DNA of 64,000 nucleotides from Olsenella uli. GTDB taxonomy: Bacteria; Actinomycetota; Coriobacteriia; Coriobacteriales; Atopobiaceae. Positions within the stretch are counted from its first letter, which is position 1. Each line of letters begins with the position of its first letter. Where the stretch lies: the NCBI RefSeq assembly GCF_016899935.1, contig NZ_JACJJK010000009.1:37914-101913 (forward strand), given 5' to 3'. Below, one piece after another: positions 10,529 through 19,294 of this stretch. A model generated the notes under the pieces. That model made no database searches and was not told where the DNA came from. It saw only the letters and a list, made by a program, of their open reading frames with translations. Position numbers and translations under genes: made by a program.

Positions 10529-10763
10529 GGCCCTGAAGGCCTCGAGGCGCATGAGAGCGTACGACGATGACTGCAACCCCCTCGCGGAGTATCTGAGAAC
10601 GTGTTCCTCCTATGACAGCGACCTCTGGCGGAAAGAGGCTCTTCTCGTCGAGAAGATGACTCCCGAGCACGGCATGAAGCCCGACTTCGACGAGATTTGC
10701 GAGCGCGTGATCATGGAGCGCTTCGCTGACGAGGAGGCTTCTCGCGTGACCTGCGCCGCGTGA
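10512..10763 (+). CDS. Small protein of unknown function, partner of JAMM gene
   Basis: 83 aa if read from a TTG at 10512, which has GGGGG about 7 nt upstream and overlaps the previous gene by 17 nt. It begins SIFAEALKASRRM; an ATG at 10551 (MRAYDDDCNP) is the alternative start. Rich in charged residues, no membrane segment, ends VTCAA. No family recognised. The tight overlap with the JAMM-domain gene suggests a two-gene unit such as enzyme plus substrate, or toxin plus antidote, but this is inference. Confidence 0.55.
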   Translation: MSIFAEALKASRRMRAYDDDCNPLAEYLRTCSSYDSDLWRKEALLVEKMTPEHGMKPDFDEICERVIMERFADEEASRVTCAA

Positions 10764-10792
10764 TTTTCGCCGGCCGCTCACCTGCGGCTCGT

Positions 10793-10822
10793 TTGACAAG
10801 GAGCTTACATCGGGGCTAGGAT
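10793..10822 (+). promoter_or_regulatory. Promoter for rny
   Basis: Consensus -35 TTGACA (10793-10798), 18-nt spacer, -10 TAGGAT (10817-10822), about 185 nt before the rny ATG. It implies a long leader at 10830-11007 in which no riboswitch or peptide was recognised. Confidence 0.7.
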
Positions 10823-11007
10823 ATGAATGCTCGTGGAGCGCATTCTCTCGCTGGTCCGCCAGCTGCCGATTCTGTTCTCTGTAGGTCACGTTAGCTGCCA
10901 TAGCCGCTCGCGCGGCAAGCGTCATGACTGCACCTCCACGGCGGGTTCCGTCGCGCGATCGCGCACGGTCTCCTGAACCAACGTGCGAATGACTTTGAGG
11001 AGCAGAC

Positions 11008-12570
11008 ATGACAGATCCCATTACCATCGTGGTGGGGGCCGTGTGCCTCGTGGTGGGCGCCGCCCTCGTGTACTTCCTGCTGGCCGGCAAGGCCGGCTCC
11101 AAGCTCCGTGACGCCGAGGCGCAGCTCGACTCCGCGCGCAGCGAGGCTGACCGCATCACGCAGGAGGCCGCGCGCCAGGCCGAGAACGCCAAGAAGGAGG
11201 CCGTCCTCGAGGCCAAGGAGGAGATCCTCCAACTCAAGCAGAACTCCGAGGCCGAGGAGAAGAAGCGCAAGGGCGAGCTCCAGACGCTCGAGAACCGCAT
11301 CATGCAGCGCGAGGAGTCCCTCGACCACAGAAACGACGCCCTCGACCGCCGCGAGCACCAGCTCTCGAGCCTCCAGGGCCAGCTCGACCGTCGCAAGAGC
11401 GACCTCGACGAGCTCGTGGAGCGCCAGTCCAGCGAGCTCGAGCGCATCGCCGGGCTCTCGACCGAGGAGGCCCACGACGAGCTGCTCGCCCGCGTCCGCG
11501 CCGACTCCGTGCGCGAGGAGGCCCAGATCCTGAGGGAGGCCGAGCAGCGCGTCCGCGCCCAGGCGGACAAGACCGCGCGCGAGATCGTCTCGACCGCCAT
11601 CCAGCGCTGCGCCGCCGACCAGGCCGGCGAGATTACGGTGACCTCGGTCCACATCCCCTCCGACGACCTCAAGGGCCGCATCATCGGCCGCGAGGGGCGC
11701 AACATCCGCACCTTCGAGCAGGTCTCCGGCGTCTCCCTCGTCATCGACGACACGCCCGAGACCGTCGTGCTCTCGAGCTTCGACCCGGTGCGCCGCGAGA
11801 CCGCCCGCGTCGCGCTCGAGAACCTCATCGCCGACGGCCGCATCCATCCCGCGCGCATCGAGGAGCTCTACAAGAAGGCCGAGGCCCTCGTCGCCGAGCG
11901 CGTCCGCGAGGCCGGCGAGCAGGCCGCCTTCGACGCCGGCATCCACGACCTGCACCCCGAGCTCGTGAAGACCCTCGGGGCACTCCGCTACCGCACCTCC
12001 TTCGGTCAGAACGTCCTCTCGCACTCCGTCCAGGTCTCCGCGCTCTGCGGCATCATGGCCTCCGAGCTCGGCCTTGACGAGGCGCCCGCCAAGCGCGCGG
12101 GACTCCTCCACGACCTCGGCAAGGCGATCGACCACGAGGTCGAGGGCCCGCACGCGGTGATCGGCGCCGACCTGGCCCGCCGCTACGGCGAGCGTCCCGA
12201 GATCGTCCACGCCATCGAGGCGCACCACGCCGACGTCGACCCCGACACGGTCCTCGACGTCCTCGTCCAGGCCGCCGACGCCATCTCCGCCGCCCGCCCG
12301 GGCGCCCGTCGCGAGTCCGCCGAGAACTACATCAAGCGCCTCGAGAAGCTCGAGGCGATCTCCAACGCCCACGACGGCGTCGAGCGCACCTACGCGATGC
12401 AGGCCGGCCGCGAGCTCCACGTCATGGTCGAGCCCGAGAAGATCTCCGACGCCCAGGCCGCGGTCCTCGCCCACGACATCGCCAAGCAGATCGAGGACGA
12501 GATGGAGTACCCCGGTCAGGTGCGCGTCGTGGTGATCCGCGAGTCCCGCGCCGTCGACGTCGCCAAGTAG
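11008..12570 (+). CDS. rny: Ribonuclease Y
   Basis: 520 aa membrane-anchored endoribonuclease starting mRNA decay. One transmembrane segment (residues 5-25), a long coiled coil (30-190), a KH domain (about 212-275; LKGRIIGREGRNIRTFE) and an HD domain (HSVQ near 337, HDLGK near 368, IEAHH near 410). GAGGAG precedes the ATG. The next gene starts 5 nt after its stop. RNase J is in the same window, so both Gram-positive type RNases are present. Confidence 0.97.
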   Translation: MTDPITIVVGAVCLVVGAALVYFLLAGKAGSKLRDAEAQLDSARSEADRITQEAARQAENAKKEAVLEAKEEILQLKQNSEAEEKKRKGELQTLENRIMQREESLDHRNDALDRREHQLSSLQGQLDRRKSDLDELVERQSSELERIAGLSTEEAHDELLARVRADSVREEAQILREAEQRVRAQADKTAREIVSTAIQRCAADQAGEITVTSVHIPSDDLKGRIIGREGRNIRTFEQVSGVSLVIDDTPETVVLSSFDPVRRETARVALENLIADGRIHPARIEELYKKAEALVAERVREAGEQAAFDAGIHDLHPELVKTLGALRYRTSFGQNVLSHSVQVSALCGIMASELGLDEAPAKRAGLLHDLGKAIDHEVEGPHAVIGADLARRYGERPEIVHAIEAHHADVDPDTVLDVLVQAADAISAARPGARRESAENYIKRLEKLEAISNAHDGVERTYAMQAGRELHVMVEPEKISDAQAAVLAHDIAKQIEDEMEYPGQVRVVVIRESRAVDVAK

Positions 12571-12575
12571 GCGTC

Positions 12576-13670
12576 GTGTCGGGCGCGTCCGGCGGCCTCG
12601 CCGACTTCGTCTCCTTCCTGGGGGGAGACCGGGCCCTGCGCGTCGAGGAGAGCCTCGGCGAGGGGTTCGTGCGCCTGCGCGTCGCCGAGGCCGAGCGCCG
12701 TCAGGCCAAGCATGACGTCCGCTGCGTCGAGGACGCGGTCATGGAGATGCTGCGCAACGCCCGAGACGCCGGCGCCCGGCACATCTACGTCGCCACGACG
12801 CGCGAGGGCGACCTGCGCACCACCACCATGCTCGACGACGGATCCGGCATCCCGGAGGACATGCACGAGCGCGTCTTCGAGGCGCGCGTCACCTCCAAGC
12901 TCGAGACGGTCCACATGGACCGCTGGGGCATCCACGGCCGCGGCATGGCGCTCTTCTCGATACGCGAGAACGCCGTCAGCGCGGAGGTCGTCTCCTCGGC
13001 GCCCGGCAAGGGGACGGCGCTGCGCGTCGTGACCGACGTGAACGCCCTTCCCGAGCGCGCGGACCAGTCCAGCTGGCCGGCGGTGGGCACCGACGAGGAC
13101 GGCCGCGAGACCTGTGTCCGCGGCCCGCACAACATCGTCCGGACGTGCTGCGAGTTCGCCCTGGAGGAGCGCGGGACCTGCGAGGTCTACCTCGGCTCCC
13201 CGGCCGAGGTGGTCGCCACGGCCCGCGCCCGCGCGCCGCGCTCCGTGGACGGCTCCGACCTGCTCTTCATGGACTCCCTCGACGAGCTGCCCGTCGTGGA
13301 GCGCCTGCGCGCCGCGGCGGATGCGCGCGAGCTCAGGGACCAGGCCGCCGCGCTCGGTCTGGAGATGTCCGAGCGCACCGCGCATCGGATCGTCTCGGGC
13401 CAGATCCGCCCGCTGCGGGGCGTCGCCGCGCGCCTCACGCGCAGCGGGGATGTCGACTGCGCGTCCGCCGGCGAGCGCGAGGTCGACCTCGAGCGCGACC
13501 GGCGCGGCCTCAGGATCGCCCCCGCCGACGCCGAGGAGTTCTCCCGCCTCATGGAGCGCGACTTCTCTATGATCGCGGACCGCTACTACCTCACCCTCTC
13601 CGCCGCGCCGCGCGTGCGGGTCTCGGGACACCGCCTCACCGTCACCTTCGACCTCGCGCCGTCCGACTAG
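12576..13670 (+). CDS. GHKL-family ATP-binding protein, unknown function
   Basis: 364 aa, GTG start 5 nt after rny. GHKL ATPase motifs are clear: N-box EMLRNARDA (about 57-65), G1 DDGSGIPED (about 87-95), G2 GIHGRGMALF (117-126). There is no histidine-kinase dimerisation domain and no MutL or Hsp90 signature; the C-terminal 160 residues are unfamiliar. It occupies the slot between rny and spoVS that ymdB fills in Firmicutes, which hints at a job with RNase Y or SpoVS. Catalytic residues look intact. Real function unknown. Confidence 0.75.
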   Translation: MSGASGGLADFVSFLGGDRALRVEESLGEGFVRLRVAEAERRQAKHDVRCVEDAVMEMLRNARDAGARHIYVATTREGDLRTTTMLDDGSGIPEDMHERVFEARVTSKLETVHMDRWGIHGRGMALFSIRENAVSAEVVSSAPGKGTALRVVTDVNALPERADQSSWPAVGTDEDGRETCVRGPHNIVRTCCEFALEERGTCEVYLGSPAEVVATARARAPRSVDGSDLLFMDSLDELPVVERLRAAADARELRDQAAALGLEMSERTAHRIVSGQIRPLRGVAARLTRSGDVDCASAGEREVDLERDRRGLRIAPADAEEFSRLMERDFSMIADRYYLTLSAAPRVRVSGHRLTVTFDLAPSD

Positions 13671-13675
13671 CGCGC

Positions 13676-13704
13676 TTCTCATGCCGTCCGCCAACCAGTA
13701 GAAT
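13676..13704 (+). promoter_or_regulatory. Promoter for spoVS-miaB-miaA-hflX
   Basis: -35 TTCTCA (13676-13681), 17-nt spacer, -10 TAGAAT (13699-13704), starting just after the ATPase stop. It gives a leader of about 50 nt to the spoVS ATG, ending in CAGGAGA. Confidence 0.6.
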
Positions 13705-13763
13705 CAAGGTCTGTCGCACACACGAACCTGACACGTCGCACCGTCACACCAGGAGACTCACCC

Positions 13764-14081
13764 ATGGACTATCTGAAGGTTTCGAGCAAGTCCTCGCCGG
13801 CGTCCGTCGCGGGCGCCATCGCGGGGCTCGTCAAGGACGGCGTGCCCGTCAACATGCAGTGTGTCGGCGCCGGGGCCGTGAACCAGGCGATCAAGGCCGT
13901 CGCCATCGCGCGCGGCTTCCTCATCCCCACCGGCGTCGACATCTCCTGCGCGCCGACCTTCTCCGACGTGGAGATCGGCGGGGAGAGCCGCACGGCCATC
14001 AGGATCGCCGTCTACGTGCACCGCGTCACCGCGCCGTCCGCCGTCGCGGCGGCCACGGCGCCCGAGAGGGCTGAGGCCTGA
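13764..14081 (+). CDS. spoVS: Stage V sporulation protein S homologue
   Basis: 105 aa; residues 1-86 match the small Alba-like SpoVS fold (LKVSSKSSPASVAGAIAG, NMQCVGAGAVNQAIKAVAIA, RTAIRIAVY). The last 17 residues are an Ala-rich tail not usual for the family. SpoVS occurs in many non-sporulators, often beside rny, and nucleic-acid binding is suspected. It overlaps miaB by one base (TGATG). No sporulation genes are seen in the window, so a sporulation role is unlikely. Confidence 0.93.
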   Translation: MDYLKVSSKSSPASVAGAIAGLVKDGVPVNMQCVGAGAVNQAIKAVAIARGFLIPTGVDISCAPTFSDVEIGGESRTAIRIAVYVHRVTAPSAVAAATAPERAEA

Positions 14082-15448
14082 TGGAACACCCGCGCGAGCT
14101 CGTAGGCAAGACCTACTACGTCAGGACCTTCGGCTGCCAGATGAACCTGCACGACTCCGAGCGCGTCGCTGGCGTGCTCGACGAGTGCGGCTGCATCTGC
14201 GTGGACGACCCGGACGGCGCCGACATCGTCGTCTTCATGACCTGCTGCGTCCGCGAGAAGGCCGACCAGCACCTCTACGGCCAGGCCTCGGCCATGGTCA
14301 GCGCGCCCACGCCCCCCTCGGGCCGGCGCGTCGTGGCCATCGGCGGCTGCATCGCCCAGCGCGACGGCGAGAAGATCCGCGAGCACGTGGCCTGCGCCGA
14401 CGTGGTCTTCGGCACGAGCGCCATCTCGAGCCTGCCCTCCCTGCTTGCCGACGCCTTCGCGGGCGACGGGTCGCGGGCGGAGGTCGACACCGTCGAGGAG
14501 GGGAGGTCCTTCTCGACCGACCTGCCGAGCCACCGCGCGACGGCCTTCCATGCCTGGGTCCCCATCATGACGGGCTGCAACAACTTCTGCACCTACTGCA
14601 TCGTCCCGTACGTGCGCGGCCGCGAGAAGAGCCGCACCATGGAGAGCGTCGTCGCCGAGGTCGAGCGGCTCGTGGCCGACGGCGTGCGCGAGGTCACCCT
14701 GCTCGGCCAGAACGTCAACTCCTACGGGCGCAACATCTACGGCGAGCCGCGCTTCGCCGAGCTGCTGCGCTGCGTGGCCGCGACGGGCGTCGAGCGCATC
14801 CGGTTCACCTCCTCCAACCCCAAGGACCTGGGCGACGACGTCATCCGCGCGATGGCGGAGCTCGATGCCGTCATGCCGCACCTCCACCTCGCCGTGCAGA
14901 GCGGCTCCACGCGCGTCCTCAAGGCCATGAATCGCAGGTACACGCGCGAGGAGTACCTCGAGCTCGTCGGCCGCCTCCGCGCCGCGATGCCCGAGCTGGC
15001 TCTCTCCACCGACATCATCGTCGGCTTCCCCGGGGAGACCGAGGAGGACTTCCTCGACACGCTCTCCCTCGTGCGCGAGGCCGCCTTCTCATCGGCGTTC
15101 ACCTTCATCTACTCGCGCCGCCCCGGCACGCCGGCCGCCGAGATGCCCGACGATACGCCGCGAGAGGTCATCCAGGGGCGCTTCGACCGTCTCGCCGACC
15201 TCGTGGCCGAGCAGGCGCACACGGCGAACCAGGAGGACCTCGGCCGCCTCGTGAGCGTGCTCGTCGAGGGGGCCTCCAAGCGCGACGCGAGCATCCTCGT
15301 CGGGCACAGCGAGAAGAACCGGACCGTGCACTTCTCGCTCCCGGAGGGGCGCTCCGCCGACGACCTCGTCGGCTCCATCGTCGACGTCCGCGTCGAGCAG
15401 GCGCGCACCTGGTATCTGCGCGGCTCGGTCGAGGGCGACCCGCGATGA
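14081..15448 (+). CDS. miaB: tRNA-2-methylthio-N6-dimethylallyladenosine synthase MiaB
   Basis: 455 aa radical SAM enzyme adding the 2-methylthio group to i6A37 of tRNA. The N-terminal domain has YVRTFGCQMNLHDSERV and MTCCVREKA; the radical-SAM motif is CNNFCTYC (about 166-173); TRAM is C-terminal. It is directly coupled to miaA (ATGA overlap at 15445-15448), which makes its substrate. The upstream partner is spoVS. Confidence 0.96.
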   Translation: MEHPRELVGKTYYVRTFGCQMNLHDSERVAGVLDECGCICVDDPDGADIVVFMTCCVREKADQHLYGQASAMVSAPTPPSGRRVVAIGGCIAQRDGEKIREHVACADVVFGTSAISSLPSLLADAFAGDGSRAEVDTVEEGRSFSTDLPSHRATAFHAWVPIMTGCNNFCTYCIVPYVRGREKSRTMESVVAEVERLVADGVREVTLLGQNVNSYGRNIYGEPRFAELLRCVAATGVERIRFTSSNPKDLGDDVIRAMAELDAVMPHLHLAVQSGSTRVLKAMNRRYTREEYLELVGRLRAAMPELALSTDIIVGFPGETEEDFLDTLSLVREAAFSSAFTFIYSRRPGTPAAEMPDDTPREVIQGRFDRLADLVAEQAHTANQEDLGRLVSVLVEGASKRDASILVGHSEKNRTVHFSLPEGRSADDLVGSIVDVRVEQARTWYLRGSVEGDPR

Positions 15449-16389
15449 GCGGGCGCGGCGCGGTCGTCTGCGTCGTCGGGCCCACCGCCTCGGGCAAGAG
15501 CGCTCTCGCCGACCTGGTCGCCGAGCGGCTCGGAAGCCCGGTCGTCTCGGTCGACGCGATGCAGGTCTATCGCGGCATGGACGTCGGGACCGCCAAGACG
15601 CCGCCTGCGGAGCGCCGCGCGGAGCTGCTCATGGTCGACGTCGCCGACCCGCTCGAGGACTACTCGGTCCGTCTCTTCCAGCGCGACGCGCGCGCTTGCA
15701 TCGACGCCGCGCTCGGGGAGGGCCGGGTGCCGGTCCTCTGCGGCGGCACGGGCCTCTATCTCAACGCCGTCATCGACGAGATGGAGTTTCCGGCCGGCGA
15801 GAAGGGCGGCGCCTCGCGCGAGCGCTACGAGCGCATCGCGCGGGAGCGCGGCGCCGAGGCCCTGCACGCGCTCCTGGCGGAGCGCGACCCCGAGAGTGCG
15901 GCGCTCGTCCACGCCAACAACGTCCGCCGCGTCGTGCGCGCGCTCGAGATGCTTGACGAGGGCGTCTCCTACGCCCGCCATCACGAGGGGCTCCATGCGC
16001 GCGCCCCGCACTACGATGCGCGCCTGTGGGGACTCACGATGTCCCGCGAGCGCCTCTACGCGCGCATCGACGCCCGCGTGGACGACATGATGGCGCAGGG
16101 GCTCCTCGACGAGGTGCGCGCCCTCGCGGCGCGCGGCCTGACGAGGGAGCTCAGCGCCGGTCAGGCCATCGGCTACAAGGAGCTGCTCGCCGCGCTCGAC
16201 GGCGAGACGAGCGTCGACGAGGCGGTCGAGCTCATCAAGCGCCGGTCGCGCCGCTACGCGAAGCGCCAGCTCTCGTGGTTCCGCCATGACGGGCGCGTCT
16301 GCTGGATCGACCTGGACGAGACGAGCGTCGGCGAGGCGGCCCGTCTCGTCGTCGGTGACGCGGGGGAGGCGACGCGTGGGACGCTTTAG
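15445..16389 (+). CDS. miaA: tRNA dimethylallyltransferase
   Basis: 314 aa. Transfers dimethylallyl from DMAPP to A37 of tRNAs reading U-starting codons. P-loop GPTASGKS at residues 12-19, SVDAMQVYRGMDVGTAK, LCGGTGLYL, and SAGQAIGYKE near 238 are all diagnostic. The ATG overlaps the miaB stop. DMAPP would come from the pathway ending in ispH (52432). The open frame is longer upstream but only in the shadow of miaB. Confidence 0.97.
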   Translation: MSGRGAVVCVVGPTASGKSALADLVAERLGSPVVSVDAMQVYRGMDVGTAKTPPAERRAELLMVDVADPLEDYSVRLFQRDARACIDAALGEGRVPVLCGGTGLYLNAVIDEMEFPAGEKGGASRERYERIARERGAEALHALLAERDPESAALVHANNVRRVVRALEMLDEGVSYARHHEGLHARAPHYDARLWGLTMSRERLYARIDARVDDMMAQGLLDEVRALAARGLTRELSAGQAIGYKELLAALDGETSVDEAVELIKRRSRRYAKRQLSWFRHDGRVCWIDLDETSVGEAARLVVGDAGEATRGTL

Positions 16390-17680
16390 GCCGCTCTCGA
16401 CCGCGCCCGTCCCCGAGCGCGCGATCCTCGTGGGAGTCGACCTGGGACGCTCGGAGTGGGGCTGCGAGGAGTCGCTCGCCGAGCTCGGCCGCCTCGCGCA
16501 GACCGACGGCGCCGAGGTGGTTCTCACGATGACGCAGCGGCTCGACGCGCCCGTCCCCAAGACCTTCATCGGCAAGGGCAAGGTCGAGGAGCTCGTCTCG
16601 GCCGTCCGGGCCCTCGATGCCGACGTCGTCATCTTCGACGACGAGCTCACGCCCTCCCAGCAGGCGAACCTCGAGCGCGCGGTGGGGGAGCCCGTCAAGA
16701 TCATCGACCGCACGGCACTCATCCTGGACATCTTCGGCGTGCACGCCAAGACGCACGAGGGGCGCCTCCAGGTCCAGCTCGCCCAGCTCCAGTACGTGCT
16801 CCCGCGCCTGCGCGGCATGTGGAGCCACCTCGTGGGCGAGCAGACGCGCGGCGGCATCGGCAGCCGCTTCGGGCAGGGCGAGAGCCAGCTCGAGGTCGAC
16901 CGCCGTCTCGTCCGGGCGCGCATCTCCACGCTGCGCCGCGAGCTGGAGCGGCTCGAGCGCCGTCGCGGCGTGCAGAGCAAGGCCCGGTGGGACTCGGGGG
17001 TCTACCGCGTCGCGCTCGTGGGCTACACCAACGCCGGCAAGTCCACGCTGCTCAACCGCCTGACCGGGTCGGACGTGTACGTGCGCGACGAGCTGTTCGC
17101 CACGCTCGACCCCACGACCCGCGCGCTCGACCTCGAGGAGGGCCGTCGGGTCACGCTCACCGACACGGTCGGCTTCATCCAGAAGCTCCCGACCACGCTC
17201 GTGGAGTCCTTCAAGTCGACGCTCGCCGAGGTGCGCGCGGCCGACCTCGTCCTGCTCGTCGTGGACGCGTCCGACCCGCATCGCGAGCTGGAGATCTCCG
17301 CCGTGCGCTCCGTCCTCGAGGAGATCGGCGCGCACGAGATCCGCTGCGTCGAGGTCCTCAACAAGTGCGATCTGCTCGACGAGGAGGCCCTACGCGCCGC
17401 CCAGGCCGCGCACCCCGACGCCCAGGTCGTCTCCGCCCTGGAGGGAAGCGGCCTGCGCGGGCTCCTCTACCGCATCGCCCGCGAGGCGAGCGCGGGCAGC
17501 GTGGCGCTGACGGTACTCGTGCCCTACGAGAAGGGCCTGCTCATGAAGATGGTCCACGAGCGCTGCCAGGTCATGCGGGAGCGCTACGTCCAGGAGGGGC
17601 TTCTCGCGACCGTGCGCGCCGACGCGCGCATGGCCTCGACGCTCGCGCCCTACGTGGTGGGCGAGAACGAGGAGGGCTAG
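16376..17680 (+). CDS. hflX: Ribosome-associated GTPase HflX
   Basis: 434 aa. GTPase that splits or rescues stalled ribosomes. The GTG at 16376 has GGGGGAGG upstream and overlaps miaA by 14 nt. The N-terminal HflX domain contains TFIGKGKVEEL and HAKTHEGRLQVQLAQLQY; a Gly-rich GGIGSRFGQGESQLEVDRR linker follows; G1 is GYTNAGKS near 216-223, G3 is DTVGF, and G4 is NKCD. Its 3' end overlaps the convergent acyltransferase gene by 4 nt. Confidence 0.96.
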   Translation: MGRFRPLSTAPVPERAILVGVDLGRSEWGCEESLAELGRLAQTDGAEVVLTMTQRLDAPVPKTFIGKGKVEELVSAVRALDADVVIFDDELTPSQQANLERAVGEPVKIIDRTALILDIFGVHAKTHEGRLQVQLAQLQYVLPRLRGMWSHLVGEQTRGGIGSRFGQGESQLEVDRRLVRARISTLRRELERLERRRGVQSKARWDSGVYRVALVGYTNAGKSTLLNRLTGSDVYVRDELFATLDPTTRALDLEEGRRVTLTDTVGFIQKLPTTLVESFKSTLAEVRAADLVLLVVDASDPHRELEISAVRSVLEEIGAHEIRCVEVLNKCDLLDEEALRAAQAAHPDAQVVSALEGSGLRGLLYRIAREASAGSVALTVLVPYEKGLLMKMVHERCQVMRERYVQEGLLATVRADARMASTLAPYVVGENEEG

Positions 17681-18459
17681 AGCGTCCCGAGGAGGACGCA
17701 GAGGCCGAGTATGACGGGCTGGTGGATCACGTAGACGGCCAGCGCGTGGCGCCCGACGAAGTTGAGGGGCGCGACATGGGCCGCGCGGGCCCAGGCGGGG
17801 TAGCCGCGCCGTGCCCAGTGGGCGCCCATTGCGGCCCCGGCGAGATAGATGAGCAGGTAGGGGAGCAGGGGATAGTAGTCCCCCGAGGCGAAGCCGGCGT
17901 CCGGGAGGCCGAGCCAGGAGAGCCAGGGCGTCTCGTAGAGCCCGTGCGGGAGCTCCACGGAGAGCGGCCCGAGGCCAACCGTGCCGTCGGAGAGGCCCTG
18001 GAGGGCGAGAAACCCGACGAGGAGGACGGCCGCCGCGAGCGGGCCGCGCGGCAGGAGGCCGAGGCGGTCGAGCGCCCAGGCGACGAGCGTGCAGGCCGCC
18101 ATGCAGTAGATGATGCCGAACGAGATGGGGGTGTCCACCGCAGCCACGGTGGTGACGAGCCAGATGGCCAGGGCGACGGCGCCGTACTGGGCCGCGCGCC
18201 GCAGGTTGCTGCGGGAGAGCGGGCACATGCAGCCGGCTATGAAGAGGAACGTCCAGGAGATGCTGCAGCGCCAGACGTCCTGCAGGGGAGGCGCGAACCA
18301 TGACAGGTCCGCGCCCACGATGAAGCGCAGGTCGTAGCAGAGGTGGAACAGCACCATCGAGATGACCGAGAAGCCCCGGACGGCGTCGAAGATGCCGATG
18401 CGCCCGACAGGGGGCGCGGGTGCATCGGAGCCGGTTGCGGGTGCGGCCCCCGTCGTCAT
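17677..18459 (-). CDS. DUF1624/heparan-alpha-glucosaminide acetyltransferase-like membrane protein
   Basis: 260 aa, about seven hydrophobic helices. The N-terminus IGIFDAVRGFSVISMVLFH has the Asp-Arg pair typical of DUF1624 and acyltransferase-3-like proteins, and VYVIHQPVILG near the C-terminus is also typical. It probably moves an acyl group across or onto a surface molecule; substrate unknown. The ATG overlaps the lexA stop (ATGA), so it is cotranscribed with lexA and may be SOS-induced with it. Confidence 0.75.
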   Translation of the reverse strand: MTTGAAPATGSDAPAPPVGRIGIFDAVRGFSVISMVLFHLCYDLRFIVGADLSWFAPPLQDVWRCSISWTFLFIAGCMCPLSRSNLRRAAQYGAVALAIWLVTTVAAVDTPISFGIIYCMAACTLVAWALDRLGLLPRGPLAAAVLLVGFLALQGLSDGTVGLGPLSVELPHGLYETPWLSWLGLPDAGFASGDYYPLLPYLLIYLAGAAMGAHWARRGYPAWARAAHVAPLNFVGRHALAVYVIHQPVILGLCVLLGTL

Positions 18460-19106
18460 GAGACGGAGCGGATGAGCGCGGTGACGCGCCCGAGGATCAC
18501 GGGGTTCTCGACGTAGATGGGGTCCATCGTGTCGTTCTCGGGCTGCAGGCGCACGCGGTCCTTCTCGCGGTAGAAGGTCTTGACGGTGGCGGAGTCGTCG
18601 ATGAGGGCGACGACGATCTCCCCGTCATGGGCGTCGTGCTGCTCCTTGACGACGATGTAGTCCCCGTCGAAGATCCCGGCGTTGATCATGGACTCCCCGC
18701 GCACGCGCAGGATGAAGGAGCTGGAGTCCCCGACGATGGAGGTGGGCAGGGCGAGCGTCTCCTCGACGTTCTGCTCCGCCAGGATGGGCACCCCGGCGGC
18801 CACGCGCCCCACGAGCGGCAGGCGGATCACGTTGTCATCGAGCTCCTGGGACACGCCGGCGAGCCTCTCGCCGGAGTCGCCCTCCTGCTTGCCCATGACC
18901 TCGATCGTGCGGGGCTTCTTGGAGTCGCGCTTGATGAGGCCCTGCTCCTCGAGGACCTTGAGGTGCATGTGGACCGTGGAGGGGGAGGCGAGCCCGACGG
19001 CGGCGCCGATCTCCCTCACCGAGGGCGGGTAGCCGTGCTCGTCCGAGTAGGCGCGGATGAAGTCGTAGATCGCGAGCTGACGCTTGCCGAGTTTGCCCCT
19101 TGCCAT
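18456..19106 (-). CDS. lexA: SOS repressor LexA
   Basis: 216 aa. Winged-helix DNA-binding domain at 1-70 (YPPSVREIGAAVGLASPSTV); cleavage bond Ala104-Gly105 in RVAAGVP; catalytic Ser139 (RGESM) and Lys176 (VKTFY). The start is chosen by AAGGAGG upstream; an in-frame extension to 19319 reaches through the control region and is not credible. Divergent LexA boxes upstream indicate autoregulation. The downstream membrane acyltransferase is coupled. Confidence 0.97.
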   Translation of the reverse strand: MARGKLGKRQLAIYDFIRAYSDEHGYPPSVREIGAAVGLASPSTVHMHLKVLEEQGLIKRDSKKPRTIEVMGKQEGDSGERLAGVSQELDDNVIRLPLVGRVAAGVPILAEQNVEETLALPTSIVGDSSSFILRVRGESMINAGIFDGDYIVVKEQHDAHDGEIVVALIDDSATVKTFYREKDRVRLQPENDTMDPIYVENPVILGRVTALIRSVS

Positions 19107-19131
19107 GGCTGCCTCCTTCTCTCTTTTCTGC

Positions 19132-19171
19132 ATCATACACCTGTTCGGATCATGACGCAAACATTTGTTCC
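19132..19171 (-). promoter_or_regulatory. lexA promoter and LexA box
   Basis: On the minus strand a -10 TATGAT lies at 19137-19132, and upstream of it GAACAAATGTTTG (19170-19158) fits the Gram-positive SOS consensus GAACRNRYGTTYG completely. The -35 is weak, consistent with a modestly expressed autoregulated gene. Confidence 0.7.
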
Positions 19172-19180
19172 GAATTCCTC

Positions 19181-19223
19181 TTGACACGAACAGACGTACC
19201 GTCATACTGAGGTACAGATGTTC
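19181..19223 (+). promoter_or_regulatory. SOS promoter of the LysM gene with two LexA boxes
   Basis: -35 TTGACA (19181-19186) and -10 CATACT (19203-19208) flank a box GAACAGACGTAC (19188-19199), one mismatch from GAACNNNNGTTC. A second imperfect box, GTACAGATGTTC (19212-19223), covers the predicted start point. Together with the lexA box this makes three sites in 65 nt. Confidence 0.7.
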
Positions 19224-19294
19224 GTGTGCGTGCAATTTGTGTCCGGTGCCCCCGGTATAACGGACCCAGCACGCAAGCGAAAGGGGACTCACAC

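Noticed and set aside
13764..14081. Evidence of sporulation from spoVS
   Set aside because: SpoVS is widespread in non-sporulators and no other sporulation gene is present.
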